44,112 nucleotides of DNA from JBFHES01 sp041584015 (GTDB lineage: Bacteria; Bacteroidota; Bacteroidia; Bacteroidales; M50B96), in NCBI GenBank assembly GCA_041584015.1, contig JBFHES010000007.1, forward strand, positions 1 to 44,112. Reading direction: 5' to 3'. Below are positions 8,547 through 16,674 of this stretch, piece after piece. A program made the translations under genes and the position numbers. Under the pieces are notes generated by a model. The model did not search any database. It had not been told where the DNA came from and worked only from the letters and a program-made list of their open reading frames with translations. Within the stretch, counting starts at the first letter, position 1, and each line of letters starts with the position of its first letter.

Positions 8547-8580
8547 GTGTCATGTTGTGATTAATGGTGTCAGATTTTGG
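8547..8580 (+). promoter_or_regulatory. Direct-repeat operator candidates overlapping the mraZ promoter
   Basis: GTGTCATGTTGTGA (8547-8560) and GTGTCAGATTTTGG (8567-8580) start exactly 20 bases apart, about two helical turns. The second covers the -33 TTTG at 8576-8579. MraZ is known in other bacteria to bind direct repeats upstream of its own gene, so autoregulation is plausible. Confidence 0.45.
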
Positions 8581-8607
8581 CAAAATGTGGAATTCTTGCT
8601 ACTTTTA
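8576..8607 (+). promoter_or_regulatory. mraZ promoter of Bacteroidota type
   Basis: A TTTG -33 element (8576-8579), a 20-base spacer, then TACTTTTA (8600-8607), seven of eight positions matching TAnnTTTG when n is free. It ends 10 bases before the first mraZ ATG. It is the only convincing promoter found for the following 18-kb cluster. Confidence 0.65.
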
Positions 8608-8617
8608 CTTTCAATAA

Positions 8618-9076
8618 ATGGCAATAATGAGTGAATTAGTATTCAAAGGCGAACATCCTGCTAAACTGGATGATAAGGGACGAGTCGTTCTGCCAGCTCC
8701 GTTTAAAAAACAGATGGAGAAGGCCGGAATGGACCGTTTTGTTGCCAGAAAAGGATTTCACGAGAATTGTATTGTCTTATATACTGAAGAGGAGTGGTAT
8801 CGTTTACACAAAGATTTAAGCGCTGCCTCTGATCCGTTCAACCCGGATCATAAACGAATTATGCGTGCCAAGAACAAAAGCGTATTTGAGGTAACTATTG
8901 CAGAGAACGGGAGAATGTTAATTCCACGTAGGTTTTTAGATATGATTGGAATAAAGAAGGAAGTAATGATAGTGGGGGAGTTTGAAACAATAGAAATCTG
9001 GGATATGGAACAGTACGACCAGATTGACGATAACAACATTGATTTCTCAATCATCAGAAACTCAAGCGAGTCTTAA
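8618..9076 (+). CDS. mraZ: MraZ, transcriptional regulator at the head of the dcw cluster
   Basis: This protein has two tandem AbrB-like (SpoVT-AbrB) swapped-hairpin half-domains. The first carries KLDDKGRVVLP (D19-x-G21-R22), the second AENGRMLIPRRF. Its 152 residues and its place just before rsmH are typical. MraZ proteins form ring-shaped oligomers that bind direct repeats upstream of mraZ and tune division-gene expression. The repeats at 8547-8580 are the obvious candidate target. Two in-frame ATGs are available: 8618 (used here) and 8627 (MSELVFKGEH, closer to the usual N-terminus). The nearby promoter allows either. Confidence 0.95.
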   Translation: MAIMSELVFKGEHPAKLDDKGRVVLPAPFKKQMEKAGMDRFVARKGFHENCIVLYTEEEWYRLHKDLSAASDPFNPDHKRIMRAKNKSVFEVTIAENGRMLIPRRFLDMIGIKKEVMIVGEFETIEIWDMEQYDQIDDNNIDFSIIRNSSES

Positions 9077-9097
9077 TACTTTAACCTCATCGAATTT

Positions 9098-10009
9098 ATG
9101 AGCGATTATCATGTTCCGGCGCTACTCAAAGAAACAATTGAAGGTTTAGCAATAAAAGCCGATGGAGTTTATGTTGATGTAACCTTTGGTGGTGGAGGAC
9201 ATTCCCGTGAAATATTAAAGTCTATTCCCAAGGGGCGTTTAATTGGTTTCGATCAGGATAAGGATGCGCTAAGGAATACCATTGAAGATGAACGGTTTTT
9301 ACTGGTTAATCACAATTTCAGATACATAGCGAATTTCATGCAGTACTATGAAATTGCCGAAGTTGACGGTATTCTAGCCGACCTCGGAGTTAGTTCACAT
9401 CATTTTAATGAAGCAGAAAGAGGATTCTCTTTTCGCTTTGATGGGCCGCTGGATATGAGGATGAACAAAACTGCGAATATTACAGCTGAGCAAATTTTGA
9501 ATGAGTATAGCAAGGAGCAGCTTTTAAAGGTGTTTCAACTATATGGCGAAATTGAAAGAGCAGGGCGTTTGGTTCACCTGATTTTAAACGCCAGAAATGA
9601 GCAAGCCATCACAAGCATTTTTCAATTGCTTGAAGTAATAAAGCCATGCACGCCAGCCCACAACGAAAGCAAGTATTTGGCAAAGGTTTTTCAGGGACTT
9701 AGAATAGAGGCCAATAGAGAGATTGAAGCATTAGAGGAATTACTTGTGCAATCTGTCGACCTGCTTAAAGAAGGTGGTCGTTTTGCAGTTATTACCTATC
9801 ACTCTCTGGAAGACAGATTGGTAAAGAACTTCTTTAAATCTGGGAATCTTGAGGGCAAGGTAGATAAGGATATTTATGGAAATGCAAATGTTCCATTTAA
9901 GGCAATAAACAGAAAAGTAATTGTTCCCGGTAAGGAGGAACTTGAAAGTAACAATAGAAGCAGAAGTGCCAAGCTTCGAATAGTTGAGAAGATTAAAATA
10001 AATGACTAA
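9098..10009 (+). CDS. rsmH: 16S rRNA (cytosine1402-N4)-methyltransferase
   Basis: The SAM-dependent RsmH (MraW) methylates N4 of C1402 in the ribosomal P site. The glycine-rich SAM loop VDVTFGGGGHSREIL (26-40), the GFDQDKDA acidic strand, DGILADLGVSSHHFN and the C-terminal ITYHSLEDRLVKNFF block are all present. At 303 residues it is full length. It follows mraZ by 21 bases and overlaps the ftsL-like gene by 8 bases, so translational coupling is likely. Confidence 0.96.
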   Translation: MSDYHVPALLKETIEGLAIKADGVYVDVTFGGGGHSREILKSIPKGRLIGFDQDKDALRNTIEDERFLLVNHNFRYIANFMQYYEIAEVDGILADLGVSSHHFNEAERGFSFRFDGPLDMRMNKTANITAEQILNEYSKEQLLKVFQLYGEIERAGRLVHLILNARNEQAITSIFQLLEVIKPCTPAHNESKYLAKVFQGLRIEANREIEALEELLVQSVDLLKEGGRFAVITYHSLEDRLVKNFFKSGNLEGKVDKDIYGNANVPFKAINRKVIVPGKEELESNNRSRSAKLRIVEKIKIND

Positions 10010-10376
10010 AAATCCTGAAATAAAGATTGACCTGGGTAACGAAGATTCGAAAAAATCGACGAAGGGTTTAATCAGAGATATTCTCGATGGCAGTATTCTT
10101 ACGCGCGAGGTATTTATTTCTCATTTAGGTTATTTCTTGTTTATCACACTTTTAGGTATTGCTTACATAGGTAACCGGTACCACGCAGAAAAGGTGATCC
10201 GTGGTATTATGGATGTTGATAAAGAAGTACGCGATATTCGTTCAGAGGCTATTTTAACACAATCGGAATTAATGCAATGGAAAAACCAATCGAATGTGTT
10301 CCGTTTGGTTTCTGAGCAACAACTAGGATTAAAGCCTCCGGTTGAACAACCTAAAAAGTTATACCTGGATGACTAA
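10002..10376 (+). CDS. ftsL: FtsL-like septal membrane protein
   Basis: A 124-residue bitopic protein with a cytoplasmic N-terminal part of about 38 residues, one transmembrane segment (about 39-57, GYFLFITLLGIAYIG), and a periplasmic part with heptad-like spacing (KVIRGIMDVDKEVRDIRSEAI). FtsL is poorly conserved, so the call rests mainly on topology and position: between rsmH and ftsI, overlapping both by 8 bases. In other bacteria FtsL joins FtsQ and FtsB and helps activate FtsW-FtsI. No separate FtsB candidate is seen in the window. Confidence 0.75.
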   Translation: MTKNPEIKIDLGNEDSKKSTKGLIRDILDGSILTREVFISHLGYFLFITLLGIAYIGNRYHAEKVIRGIMDVDKEVRDIRSEAILTQSELMQWKNQSNVFRLVSEQQLGLKPPVEQPKKLYLDD

Positions 10377-12555
10377 AGAGGGCAAAAATATTAATAAGCT
10401 GATCAAGAGGCGGGCAACAATAATCTATTTATTTGTTGGCCTTTTTGCGATTGCTATTTTAGTTCAGGTATTCGTGCTACAGGTGCTCCAGCGCGACAAG
10501 TGGCATCAGGTTCAACAAGAATCATCGTTTACTAAAACAATTTTACCAAAGCGTGGTGATATTATCTCAAGCGATGGTAGTTTGCTGGCAACCTCAATCC
10601 CATGGTATAATGTAACCATTGATATGCGCACCAAGGGTTGGGATAAATATTTAAATCCGGCAGCTAATATTACTAAAGAAGCAAATCTAAATCTCGATAC
10701 TCTTTGTCGGGAACTGCGTCAGTTCATTCCTGGTAAAAGTTCTTATCAGATAAAAGCAGAGCTAAAAGCGAAATACAAAGCACGAAATCAAATTTACCTT
10801 GATAAGAAATTAAATTTCGTTGAGCTACAGCGCTTGAAGAGTCTACCTGTTCTTAATGAAGGTAAATATAAAACAGGGCTTGTTTATCACCAGAATAGCC
10901 GAAGGGTTAAACCATATGCAACCATGGCAGCTCGTACAATCGGAGGTATTGATCATAAAGGTCGCGGTATTGTTGGACTTGAATCGGCATTTAATAGCGA
11001 GCTGCGCGGCAAGGAAGGTGAAGCGGTAATGCAGAAAATTGCTGGTGGATATTGGGTGCCTGCCGATGACTTATCTCAGGAACCTGAATCAGGTGATGAT
11101 ATTGTTTCAACCATTAATGTTGAATGCCAGGATGTAGTTCATAATGCACTCATAAAACAATTGCGAAGAAAGAAAGCTGATCATGGCTGCGCAGTACTTA
11201 TGGAAGTGGAGACAGGTAATATTCTCGGAATTTCAAATCTGGTAGATACAATGGGCGATTATAATGAATATTATAATTATGCTGTTGGTGAGAGTGCAGA
11301 GCCAGGATCAACAATTAAACTAATGTCGTTAATTGCGGCCCTGGAAGATGGATATATTGAGTTAGACGATACCATTGATACCGGGAATGGAGAGTTTAAG
11401 TATGCAGGCCTGACTATTCGTGATTCGAAAAAAGGAGGATACGGTAAACTTTCTGTTAAGGATGTTTTTAAGGTCTCATCAAATGTTGGTGTTGTTAAGC
11501 TGATTTTGAAGTACTATGAGAAACAACCACAGAAATTCATCGATAGGTTTTACCGCTTAAACATTGATAAAAAGCTAGGTCTCGAGATACCCGGAGAACC
11601 TGCACCACTTATCCGCTCAACAAGCGATTCGCTTTGGTGGAAAGGGTCGTTGCCGCAGATTAGTTATGGCTATGAGTCTCGATTAACACCACTTCAGATT
11701 TTGGCATTTTATAACGCTATTGCGAATGATGGGAAACTAGTTAAGCCAAGATTTACCCTCGGTGTTGGTGTTGACAAGCGCGGAAATGTGGTGAAGAAGA
11801 GTCGCGTGGAAGTGATTGATAATTCTATTTGTTCAAGATCTACAATTAAAAAGGCAAAGTTAATGCTCGAGAGTGTTGTGGAGTCTGGTTGCGATGAAGA
11901 GGATAAACCATTTTCTCACAGAGGAACAGGTTATAACTTGGTTCGAAAATCTTATAAAATTGCCGGTAAAACTGGTACTGCTCAAATAGCGTTAGACAAC
12001 AAAGGGTACAAAACGGCTGGTGGAAAGAAATCATATCAGGCTTCGTTTGTTGGATATTTTCCTGCTGATAATCCTAAGTATTCATGTATTGTTGTTATTC
12101 ACTCACCATCTCGTGGTGGTTATTACGGAAATATAATTGCCGGTACAGTTTTTAAAGAAATTGCCGACAAGGTATTTGCAAAGGATTTTGAATTGAATAC
12201 ACTCCCTTCCAGTGATAACCTGATTGTTCGCACACCAACATCTCAGAATGGATTCAGAGAAGATTTAGACGTGGTGATGGATGAATATGATATTCCAATA
12301 AACGATGATGACATTGAGTCTGACTGGATTTTAACTTTCAATAAAGACTCTATTGTTGATTACAAGAACAGGATTATTCAAAAGGAAGCTGTTATGCCCA
12401 ATGTTATTGGAATGGGCTTACAAGACGCAATTTACATTATCGAGAATAAAGGTGTAAAGGTAAAGGTGTCAGGAATCGGGACGGTTAAAAAGCAATGGCC
12501 AAGGCCGGGTGAACCGCTCAAGCGGGGAGGAAATGCAAGTATAGTATTAAGTTGA
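10369..12555 (+). CDS. ftsI: Division-specific transpeptidase (PBP3/FtsI) with C-terminal PASTA domain
   Basis: This class B penicillin-binding protein crosslinks septal peptidoglycan. It has one N-terminal transmembrane segment (about 14-36), a dimerisation domain, then the transpeptidase domain with the three catalytic motifs: Ser314 in STIK, the S-S-N triad at 370-372, and KTGT from Lys534. The last ~55 residues (MPNVIGMGLQDAIYIIENKG ... GGNASIVLS) form one PASTA domain, a muropeptide/beta-lactam-binding module. I chose the ATG at 10369 (MTKEGKNINKL), giving 728 residues and an 8-base overlap with ftsL. An upstream in-frame TTG at 10342 lies inside ftsL and is less likely. Confidence 0.95.
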   Translation: MTKEGKNINKLIKRRATIIYLFVGLFAIAILVQVFVLQVLQRDKWHQVQQESSFTKTILPKRGDIISSDGSLLATSIPWYNVTIDMRTKGWDKYLNPAANITKEANLNLDTLCRELRQFIPGKSSYQIKAELKAKYKARNQIYLDKKLNFVELQRLKSLPVLNEGKYKTGLVYHQNSRRVKPYATMAARTIGGIDHKGRGIVGLESAFNSELRGKEGEAVMQKIAGGYWVPADDLSQEPESGDDIVSTINVECQDVVHNALIKQLRRKKADHGCAVLMEVETGNILGISNLVDTMGDYNEYYNYAVGESAEPGSTIKLMSLIAALEDGYIELDDTIDTGNGEFKYAGLTIRDSKKGGYGKLSVKDVFKVSSNVGVVKLILKYYEKQPQKFIDRFYRLNIDKKLGLEIPGEPAPLIRSTSDSLWWKGSLPQISYGYESRLTPLQILAFYNAIANDGKLVKPRFTLGVGVDKRGNVVKKSRVEVIDNSICSRSTIKKAKLMLESVVESGCDEEDKPFSHRGTGYNLVRKSYKIAGKTGTAQIALDNKGYKTAGGKKSYQASFVGYFPADNPKYSCIVVIHSPSRGGYYGNIIAGTVFKEIADKVFAKDFELNTLPSSDNLIVRTPTSQNGFREDLDVVMDEYDIPINDDDIESDWILTFNKDSIVDYKNRIIQKEAVMPNVIGMGLQDAIYIIENKGVKVKVSGIGTVKKQWPRPGEPLKRGGNASIVLS

Positions 12556-12558
12556 TAA

Positions 12559-14037
12559 TTGATTGAATTGAAAAATTTAAGCGAAATATTACAAAGTGTA
12601 GCCGTGCAGAAAACTGTTCCCGGTACAAGTGTAGCCATTAATAAAATTGAGTTTGACTCTCGAAAGGTTGAAGCAGGTGATCTGTTTGTTGCACAGAAAG
12701 GTGTTGCTGTTGATGGACATCAGTTTATTGAGAAAGCCATTGCACTTGGAGCTGTAGCCATTGTTTGTGAAAAACTCCCTGAAGAGCAACAAGCTGGTGT
12801 TGCCTATTATCAAGTTGAAGATTCCTCATTTGCTCTGGGCCAGATGGCTAGTGCATTTTACAATTATCCTTCTGATAAAATGAAGGTAATTGGTATAACC
12901 GGAACAAACGGTAAAACCACCATTGTATCGCTACTTTATGATTTAGTAAAGGGTCTTGGGTTTAAAGCCGGATTGCTTTCAACGGTTATCAACCGCATTG
13001 GCGATAAGGAGATAGTTGCTACCCATACCACTCCTGATGCCATTAGAATAAATCATTATTTAAATGAAATGGTAGAGGCAGGTGTTGAGTATTGCTTCAT
13101 GGAGGTTAGCTCTCATGCCATTGATCAGAACAGAATTGCCGGGCTCACTTTTACAGGTGGCGCGTTTACAAATATTACCCACGATCATTTAGACTATCAC
13201 GTAACTTTTAAAGAGTATGTATATGCAAAGAAGCGATTTTTTGATGCGCTGCCAAAAGGAGCCTTTGCGTTAACAAACAGCGACGATAAGAATGGCGCCG
13301 TAATGCTTCAAAACACGCGAGCGGATAAGAGATCGTACGGTTTAAGGAGTATGGCAGATTATAAGTGTAAAGTGATAGAAAAGCACATAGATGGCACGTT
13401 GGTATCGATTGCAGGTGCTGACCTTTGGGTGAATTTTATTGGAGGTTTTAATATGTACAACTTATTAGCTGTATATGGTATTACCCAAGAGTTAAACCTT
13501 GATTCACGTGAAGTTCTTGAACAGATTAGTTTATTAAAACCAGTGGTTGGTCGTTTTGAAACGGTTAAATCAATTGATGGTGTTTTAGCCATTATTGATT
13601 ATGCACATACTCCGGATGCACTTAAAAATGTGCTTACAACAATCGATGAAATAAGAACGCACAATGAACAGGTAATAACTGTAGTTGGTGCGGGTGGCGA
13701 TCGAGATAAAACCAAGCGACCAGAAATGGCAAGTATTGCGGCTTCATTAAGCAATATGGTAATTCTTACTTCAGATAATCCAAGAACCGAAGACCCTGAT
13801 CAGATTATTGAAGATATGCGTGCTGGTGTTGGCCCGGAATTTAGTCGTAAGGTAATTTCAATAACCAACAGAGCAGAGGCAATTAAGGCAGCCTGCGCTT
13901 TTGCAAAGTCAGGAGATTTTGTACTGGTAGCAGGAAAGGGGCACGAAACTTATCAGGAAGTGAATGGTGTTCGTTCACATTTCGACGATAAAGAGGAAGT
14001 TAGAAAACAGTTGTTCCAAATTATACAATCCAATTAG
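12559..14037 (+). CDS. murE: UDP-MurNAc-L-Ala-D-Glu: meso-diaminopimelate ligase
   Basis: MurE adds the third stem-peptide residue in the cytoplasm. ATP loop GTNGKTT lies at 115-121. DNPR at 406-409 is the signature for meso-diaminopimelate rather than lysine, so the peptidoglycan is predicted to be DAP-type. The YAKKRFFDALP segment carries the lysine region that is carbamylated in Mur ligases. No in-frame ATG exists before residue ~96, so translation must start at a TTG: 12559 (MIELKNL) or 12568 (MKNLSEI). The first lies 3 bases after the ftsI stop. Length (492) is normal. Confidence 0.95.
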   Translation: MIELKNLSEILQSVAVQKTVPGTSVAINKIEFDSRKVEAGDLFVAQKGVAVDGHQFIEKAIALGAVAIVCEKLPEEQQAGVAYYQVEDSSFALGQMASAFYNYPSDKMKVIGITGTNGKTTIVSLLYDLVKGLGFKAGLLSTVINRIGDKEIVATHTTPDAIRINHYLNEMVEAGVEYCFMEVSSHAIDQNRIAGLTFTGGAFTNITHDHLDYHVTFKEYVYAKKRFFDALPKGAFALTNSDDKNGAVMLQNTRADKRSYGLRSMADYKCKVIEKHIDGTLVSIAGADLWVNFIGGFNMYNLLAVYGITQELNLDSREVLEQISLLKPVVGRFETVKSIDGVLAIIDYAHTPDALKNVLTTIDEIRTHNEQVITVVGAGGDRDKTKRPEMASIAASLSNMVILTSDNPRTEDPDQIIEDMRAGVGPEFSRKVISITNRAEAIKAACAFAKSGDFVLVAGKGHETYQEVNGVRSHFDDKEEVRKQLFQIIQSN

Positions 14038-14048
14038 GAGGCTTTTGA

Positions 14049-15293
14049 ATGTTATATTATTTATTCGATTATCTAAATCAACTTGATGTTCCCGGAGCAG
14101 GAATGTTTCAATACATATCCTTCCGATCTGCTATGGCGGTAATTACATCGCTCATCGTTTCTATGCTAATTGGTAAACGAATAATTTATGCGTTGCAAAA
14201 AAAGCAAATTGGTGAGTCAATTCGTAATTTGGGTTTAGAAGGTCAAATGCAAAAAAAGGGTACGCCAACAATGGGTGGTATTATCATTATTGGTTCTATT
14301 CTTATTCCGGTATTGCTGTTTGCAAAACTGCATAATATCTACATCATACTAATGATTGTAACCACGGTTTGGTTAGGTATTATAGGCTTTATTGATGATT
14401 ACATTAAGGTTTTTAAAAAGAATAAGGAAGGGCTGCGTGGCAGATCAAAATTGATTGGCCAAATTCTATTGGGTTTGATAGTAGGTGTTACATTATTTTT
14501 AAGTGATGATGTGGTAACACGCGAAAAAACCACTACACCGAACCCTCAATTGGTTGAGAACCTTAACGGTGCCGAGGCCAGACCAGAACTGGTAAACTGG
14601 ACAGATGACGTAAAAGCCACAAAAACGACCATTCCATTCTTCAAGAATAACGAGTTTGACTATACCTCAATTGTTTCATTTTTAGGAGATCATGCTAAAA
14701 CCTGGGGATGGGTGATATTCATTATCATTACCATTTTTATAATTACTGCTGTAAGTAATGGTGCTAATTTAACTGATGGGCTTGATGGACTTGCCACCGG
14801 AACATCGGCAATTGTTGGTGTTACGCTTGGAGTGCTGGCCTATGTTTCCAGTAACCTGGTTTGGGCAAGTTATCTTAATATAATGTATATACCGCATACC
14901 GAGGAACTCGTGGTTTTTATTAGTGCATTCATTGGGGCAACGGTCGGATTTCTCTGGTACAACTCATATCCTGCTCAGGTTTTTATGGGAGATACCGGCT
15001 CATTAACCCTTGGGGGAATTATTTCAGTATTCGCAATCATTATTCATAAAGAGCTTTTAATACCAATCCTCTGCGGAATTTTCTTAGTAGAGAATGTATC
15101 AGTTATGATGCAGGTTGGCTACTTTAAATATACTCGCAAAAGATCAGGCGAAGGGAAACGGATTTTCCTAATGGCTCCTCTGCATCATCATTATCAAAAG
15201 AAAGGCTACCCAGAGGCTAAGATTGTTACCCGATTTTGGATTATCGGTATCATGCTGGCCATACTTTCGGTTGTAACGCTAAAAATTAGATAA
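14049..15293 (+). CDS. mraY: Phospho-MurNAc-pentapeptide translocase (lipid I synthase)
   Basis: MraY transfers phospho-MurNAc-pentapeptide to undecaprenyl phosphate at the membrane. The protein is polytopic (about ten hydrophobic segments). It carries the family motifs KGTPTMGG, the acidic FIDDYIKVFKKN, NLTDGLDGLATG, FMGDTGSLTLGG and the HHHYQKKG loop. At 414 residues it is longer than the ~360 of E. coli. The surplus is a hydrophilic insert of about 50 residues (about 155-205), probably periplasmic, before the DGLDG segment. Eleven bases separate it from murE and three from the murD start. Confidence 0.96.
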   Translation: MLYYLFDYLNQLDVPGAGMFQYISFRSAMAVITSLIVSMLIGKRIIYALQKKQIGESIRNLGLEGQMQKKGTPTMGGIIIIGSILIPVLLFAKLHNIYIILMIVTTVWLGIIGFIDDYIKVFKKNKEGLRGRSKLIGQILLGLIVGVTLFLSDDVVTREKTTTPNPQLVENLNGAEARPELVNWTDDVKATKTTIPFFKNNEFDYTSIVSFLGDHAKTWGWVIFIIITIFIITAVSNGANLTDGLDGLATGTSAIVGVTLGVLAYVSSNLVWASYLNIMYIPHTEELVVFISAFIGATVGFLWYNSYPAQVFMGDTGSLTLGGIISVFAIIIHKELLIPILCGIFLVENVSVMMQVGYFKYTRKRSGEGKRIFLMAPLHHHYQKKGYPEAKIVTRFWIIGIMLAILSVVTLKIR

Positions 15294-15296
15294 AAC

Positions 15297-16634
15297 TTGA
15301 AGAACAGAATCGTCATATTAGGTGCGGGTGAAAGCGGAGTAGGATCTGCTGTTCTGGCTATGCTCAAAGGTTTTGAGGTATTTGTCTCTGATTTTGGTGA
15401 AATTAAGGAGCATTACAAAAGTATGCTCGATAATCATAACATTACCTGGGAAGAGGGTGGTCATACAACTGCACTTATTCTTAATGCTGATGAGGTGGTT
15501 AAAAGTCCGGGCATTCCTGAGTCTGCGCCAATCATTCAGCAGTTATTGGAGAAGCAGATTCCTGTGATTTCGGAAATTGAGTTTGCCGGCAGATATACTT
15601 CTGCTAAAACCGTTTGTATTACGGGTAGTAACGGTAAAACAACAACTACTTTGTTGCTTCATCACATACTTAAGCATGCTGGATTAAAAGTTGGCTTAGC
15701 AGGAAATGTAGGAAAAAGTTTTGCCTATCAGGTAGCTACTGAGAATTTCGATTATTACGTAATTGAACTAAGTAGCTTTCAATTAGACGGTATGTTCGAT
15801 TTTAGAGCGGACATCGCTATTCTGATGAACATCACACCAGATCATTTGGATCGTTATCAATACGACTTTCAGAATTATATCAATTCAAAATTCCGGATCA
15901 TTCAAAATCAAACCAGTGCCGATGCATTTATTTATTGCAGCGATGATGAGGTAATCAATAAAGAGCTTGATAAAAGAGAACTGCCACAGCAACTGCTTCC
16001 TTTTTCACTTGAAAAAGAAATTGAGCAAGGAGCTTGTGTACTTAACAACGAAATAAAAATTAATTACAATAATAGACCTATTACCATGACAATTTACGAC
16101 CTAGCTTTACAAGGACGCCACAATGTGTACAACTCAATGGCGGCAGCAATAGCCAGTAACGTCTTAAAAATCCGGAAGGAGCAGATTCGCGAGAGTCTTT
16201 CCGATTTTCAGGGTGTTGAGCATCGTTTGGAGTTTTATTTAAAAGTCCATGGCATTCAATTTATCAACGACTCAAAAGCCACCAATATTAACTCAACCTG
16301 GTATGCTCTCGAAAGTATGTCTACACCTACCGTTTGGATTGCCGGAGGCGTTGATAAAGGAAATGATTACGAGGAGTTGCGCAGTTTGGTTACAAAAAAA
16401 GTGAAAGCAATTGTATGCATGGGCATCGATAACTCAAAATTGCACGAAGCATTTGAGTCTACCGGTATTCCAATGATCGATGTTACATCGATGAAAGATG
16501 CTGTAAGCATGGCATATACATTCGGTAAAAAGGGCGATAGTATTCTATTGTCTCCGGCTTGTGCAAGTTTCGATTTATTCGATAACTATGAAGACAGAGG
16601 TTGGAAATTTAAGCAAGCTGTTCGCGATTTATAG
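15297..16634 (+). CDS. murD: UDP-MurNAc-L-alanine: D-glutamate ligase
   Basis: MurD adds D-glutamate to UDP-MurNAc-L-Ala. An N-terminal UDP-binding Rossmann segment (VILGAGESGVGSA) precedes VKSPGIPES and the ATP loop GSNGKTTT (110-117). The C-terminal ligase domain contains INDSKATN. No ATG lies before residue 22, so the start is a TTG at 15297, the second non-ATG start in this cluster, placed 3 bases after the mraY stop. Full length at 445 residues. Confidence 0.95.
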   Translation: MKNRIVILGAGESGVGSAVLAMLKGFEVFVSDFGEIKEHYKSMLDNHNITWEEGGHTTALILNADEVVKSPGIPESAPIIQQLLEKQIPVISEIEFAGRYTSAKTVCITGSNGKTTTTLLLHHILKHAGLKVGLAGNVGKSFAYQVATENFDYYVIELSSFQLDGMFDFRADIAILMNITPDHLDRYQYDFQNYINSKFRIIQNQTSADAFIYCSDDEVINKELDKRELPQQLLPFSLEKEIEQGACVLNNEIKINYNNRPITMTIYDLALQGRHNVYNSMAAAIASNVLKIRKEQIRESLSDFQGVEHRLEFYLKVHGIQFINDSKATNINSTWYALESMSTPTVWIAGGVDKGNDYEELRSLVTKKVKAIVCMGIDNSKLHEAFESTGIPMIDVTSMKDAVSMAYTFGKKGDSILLSPACASFDLFDNYEDRGWKFKQAVRDL

Positions 16635-16674
16635 AAGAACGAAGAGCTAGGATGATAAACTATAATTAATAAGG

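Larger units (their letters stand above)
8168..8617. promoter_or_regulatory. Divergent glsA / mraZ regulatory region (450 bases, no gene)
   Basis: No open frame of note. The region is AT-rich with many TTGTTA/TAACAG runs around 8400-8510. It holds a perfect palindrome (8277-8295), two related GTGTCA-initiated sites near mraZ (8547-8560 and 8567-8580), DnaA-box-like 9-mers (8508-8516 and 8519-8527), and a mraZ promoter. These elements are listed separately. Confidence 0.7.

Noticed and set aside
8168..8617. A replication origin in the glsA-mraZ gap
   Set aside because: Only one perfect DnaA-like box and one near match are present, without a cluster of boxes or dnaA/dnaN neighbours.
10342..10368. 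Earlier TTG start for ftsI
   Set aside because: It lies within ftsL, adds nine unlikely residues, and an ATG at 10369 gives the usual basic N-terminus before the membrane segment.
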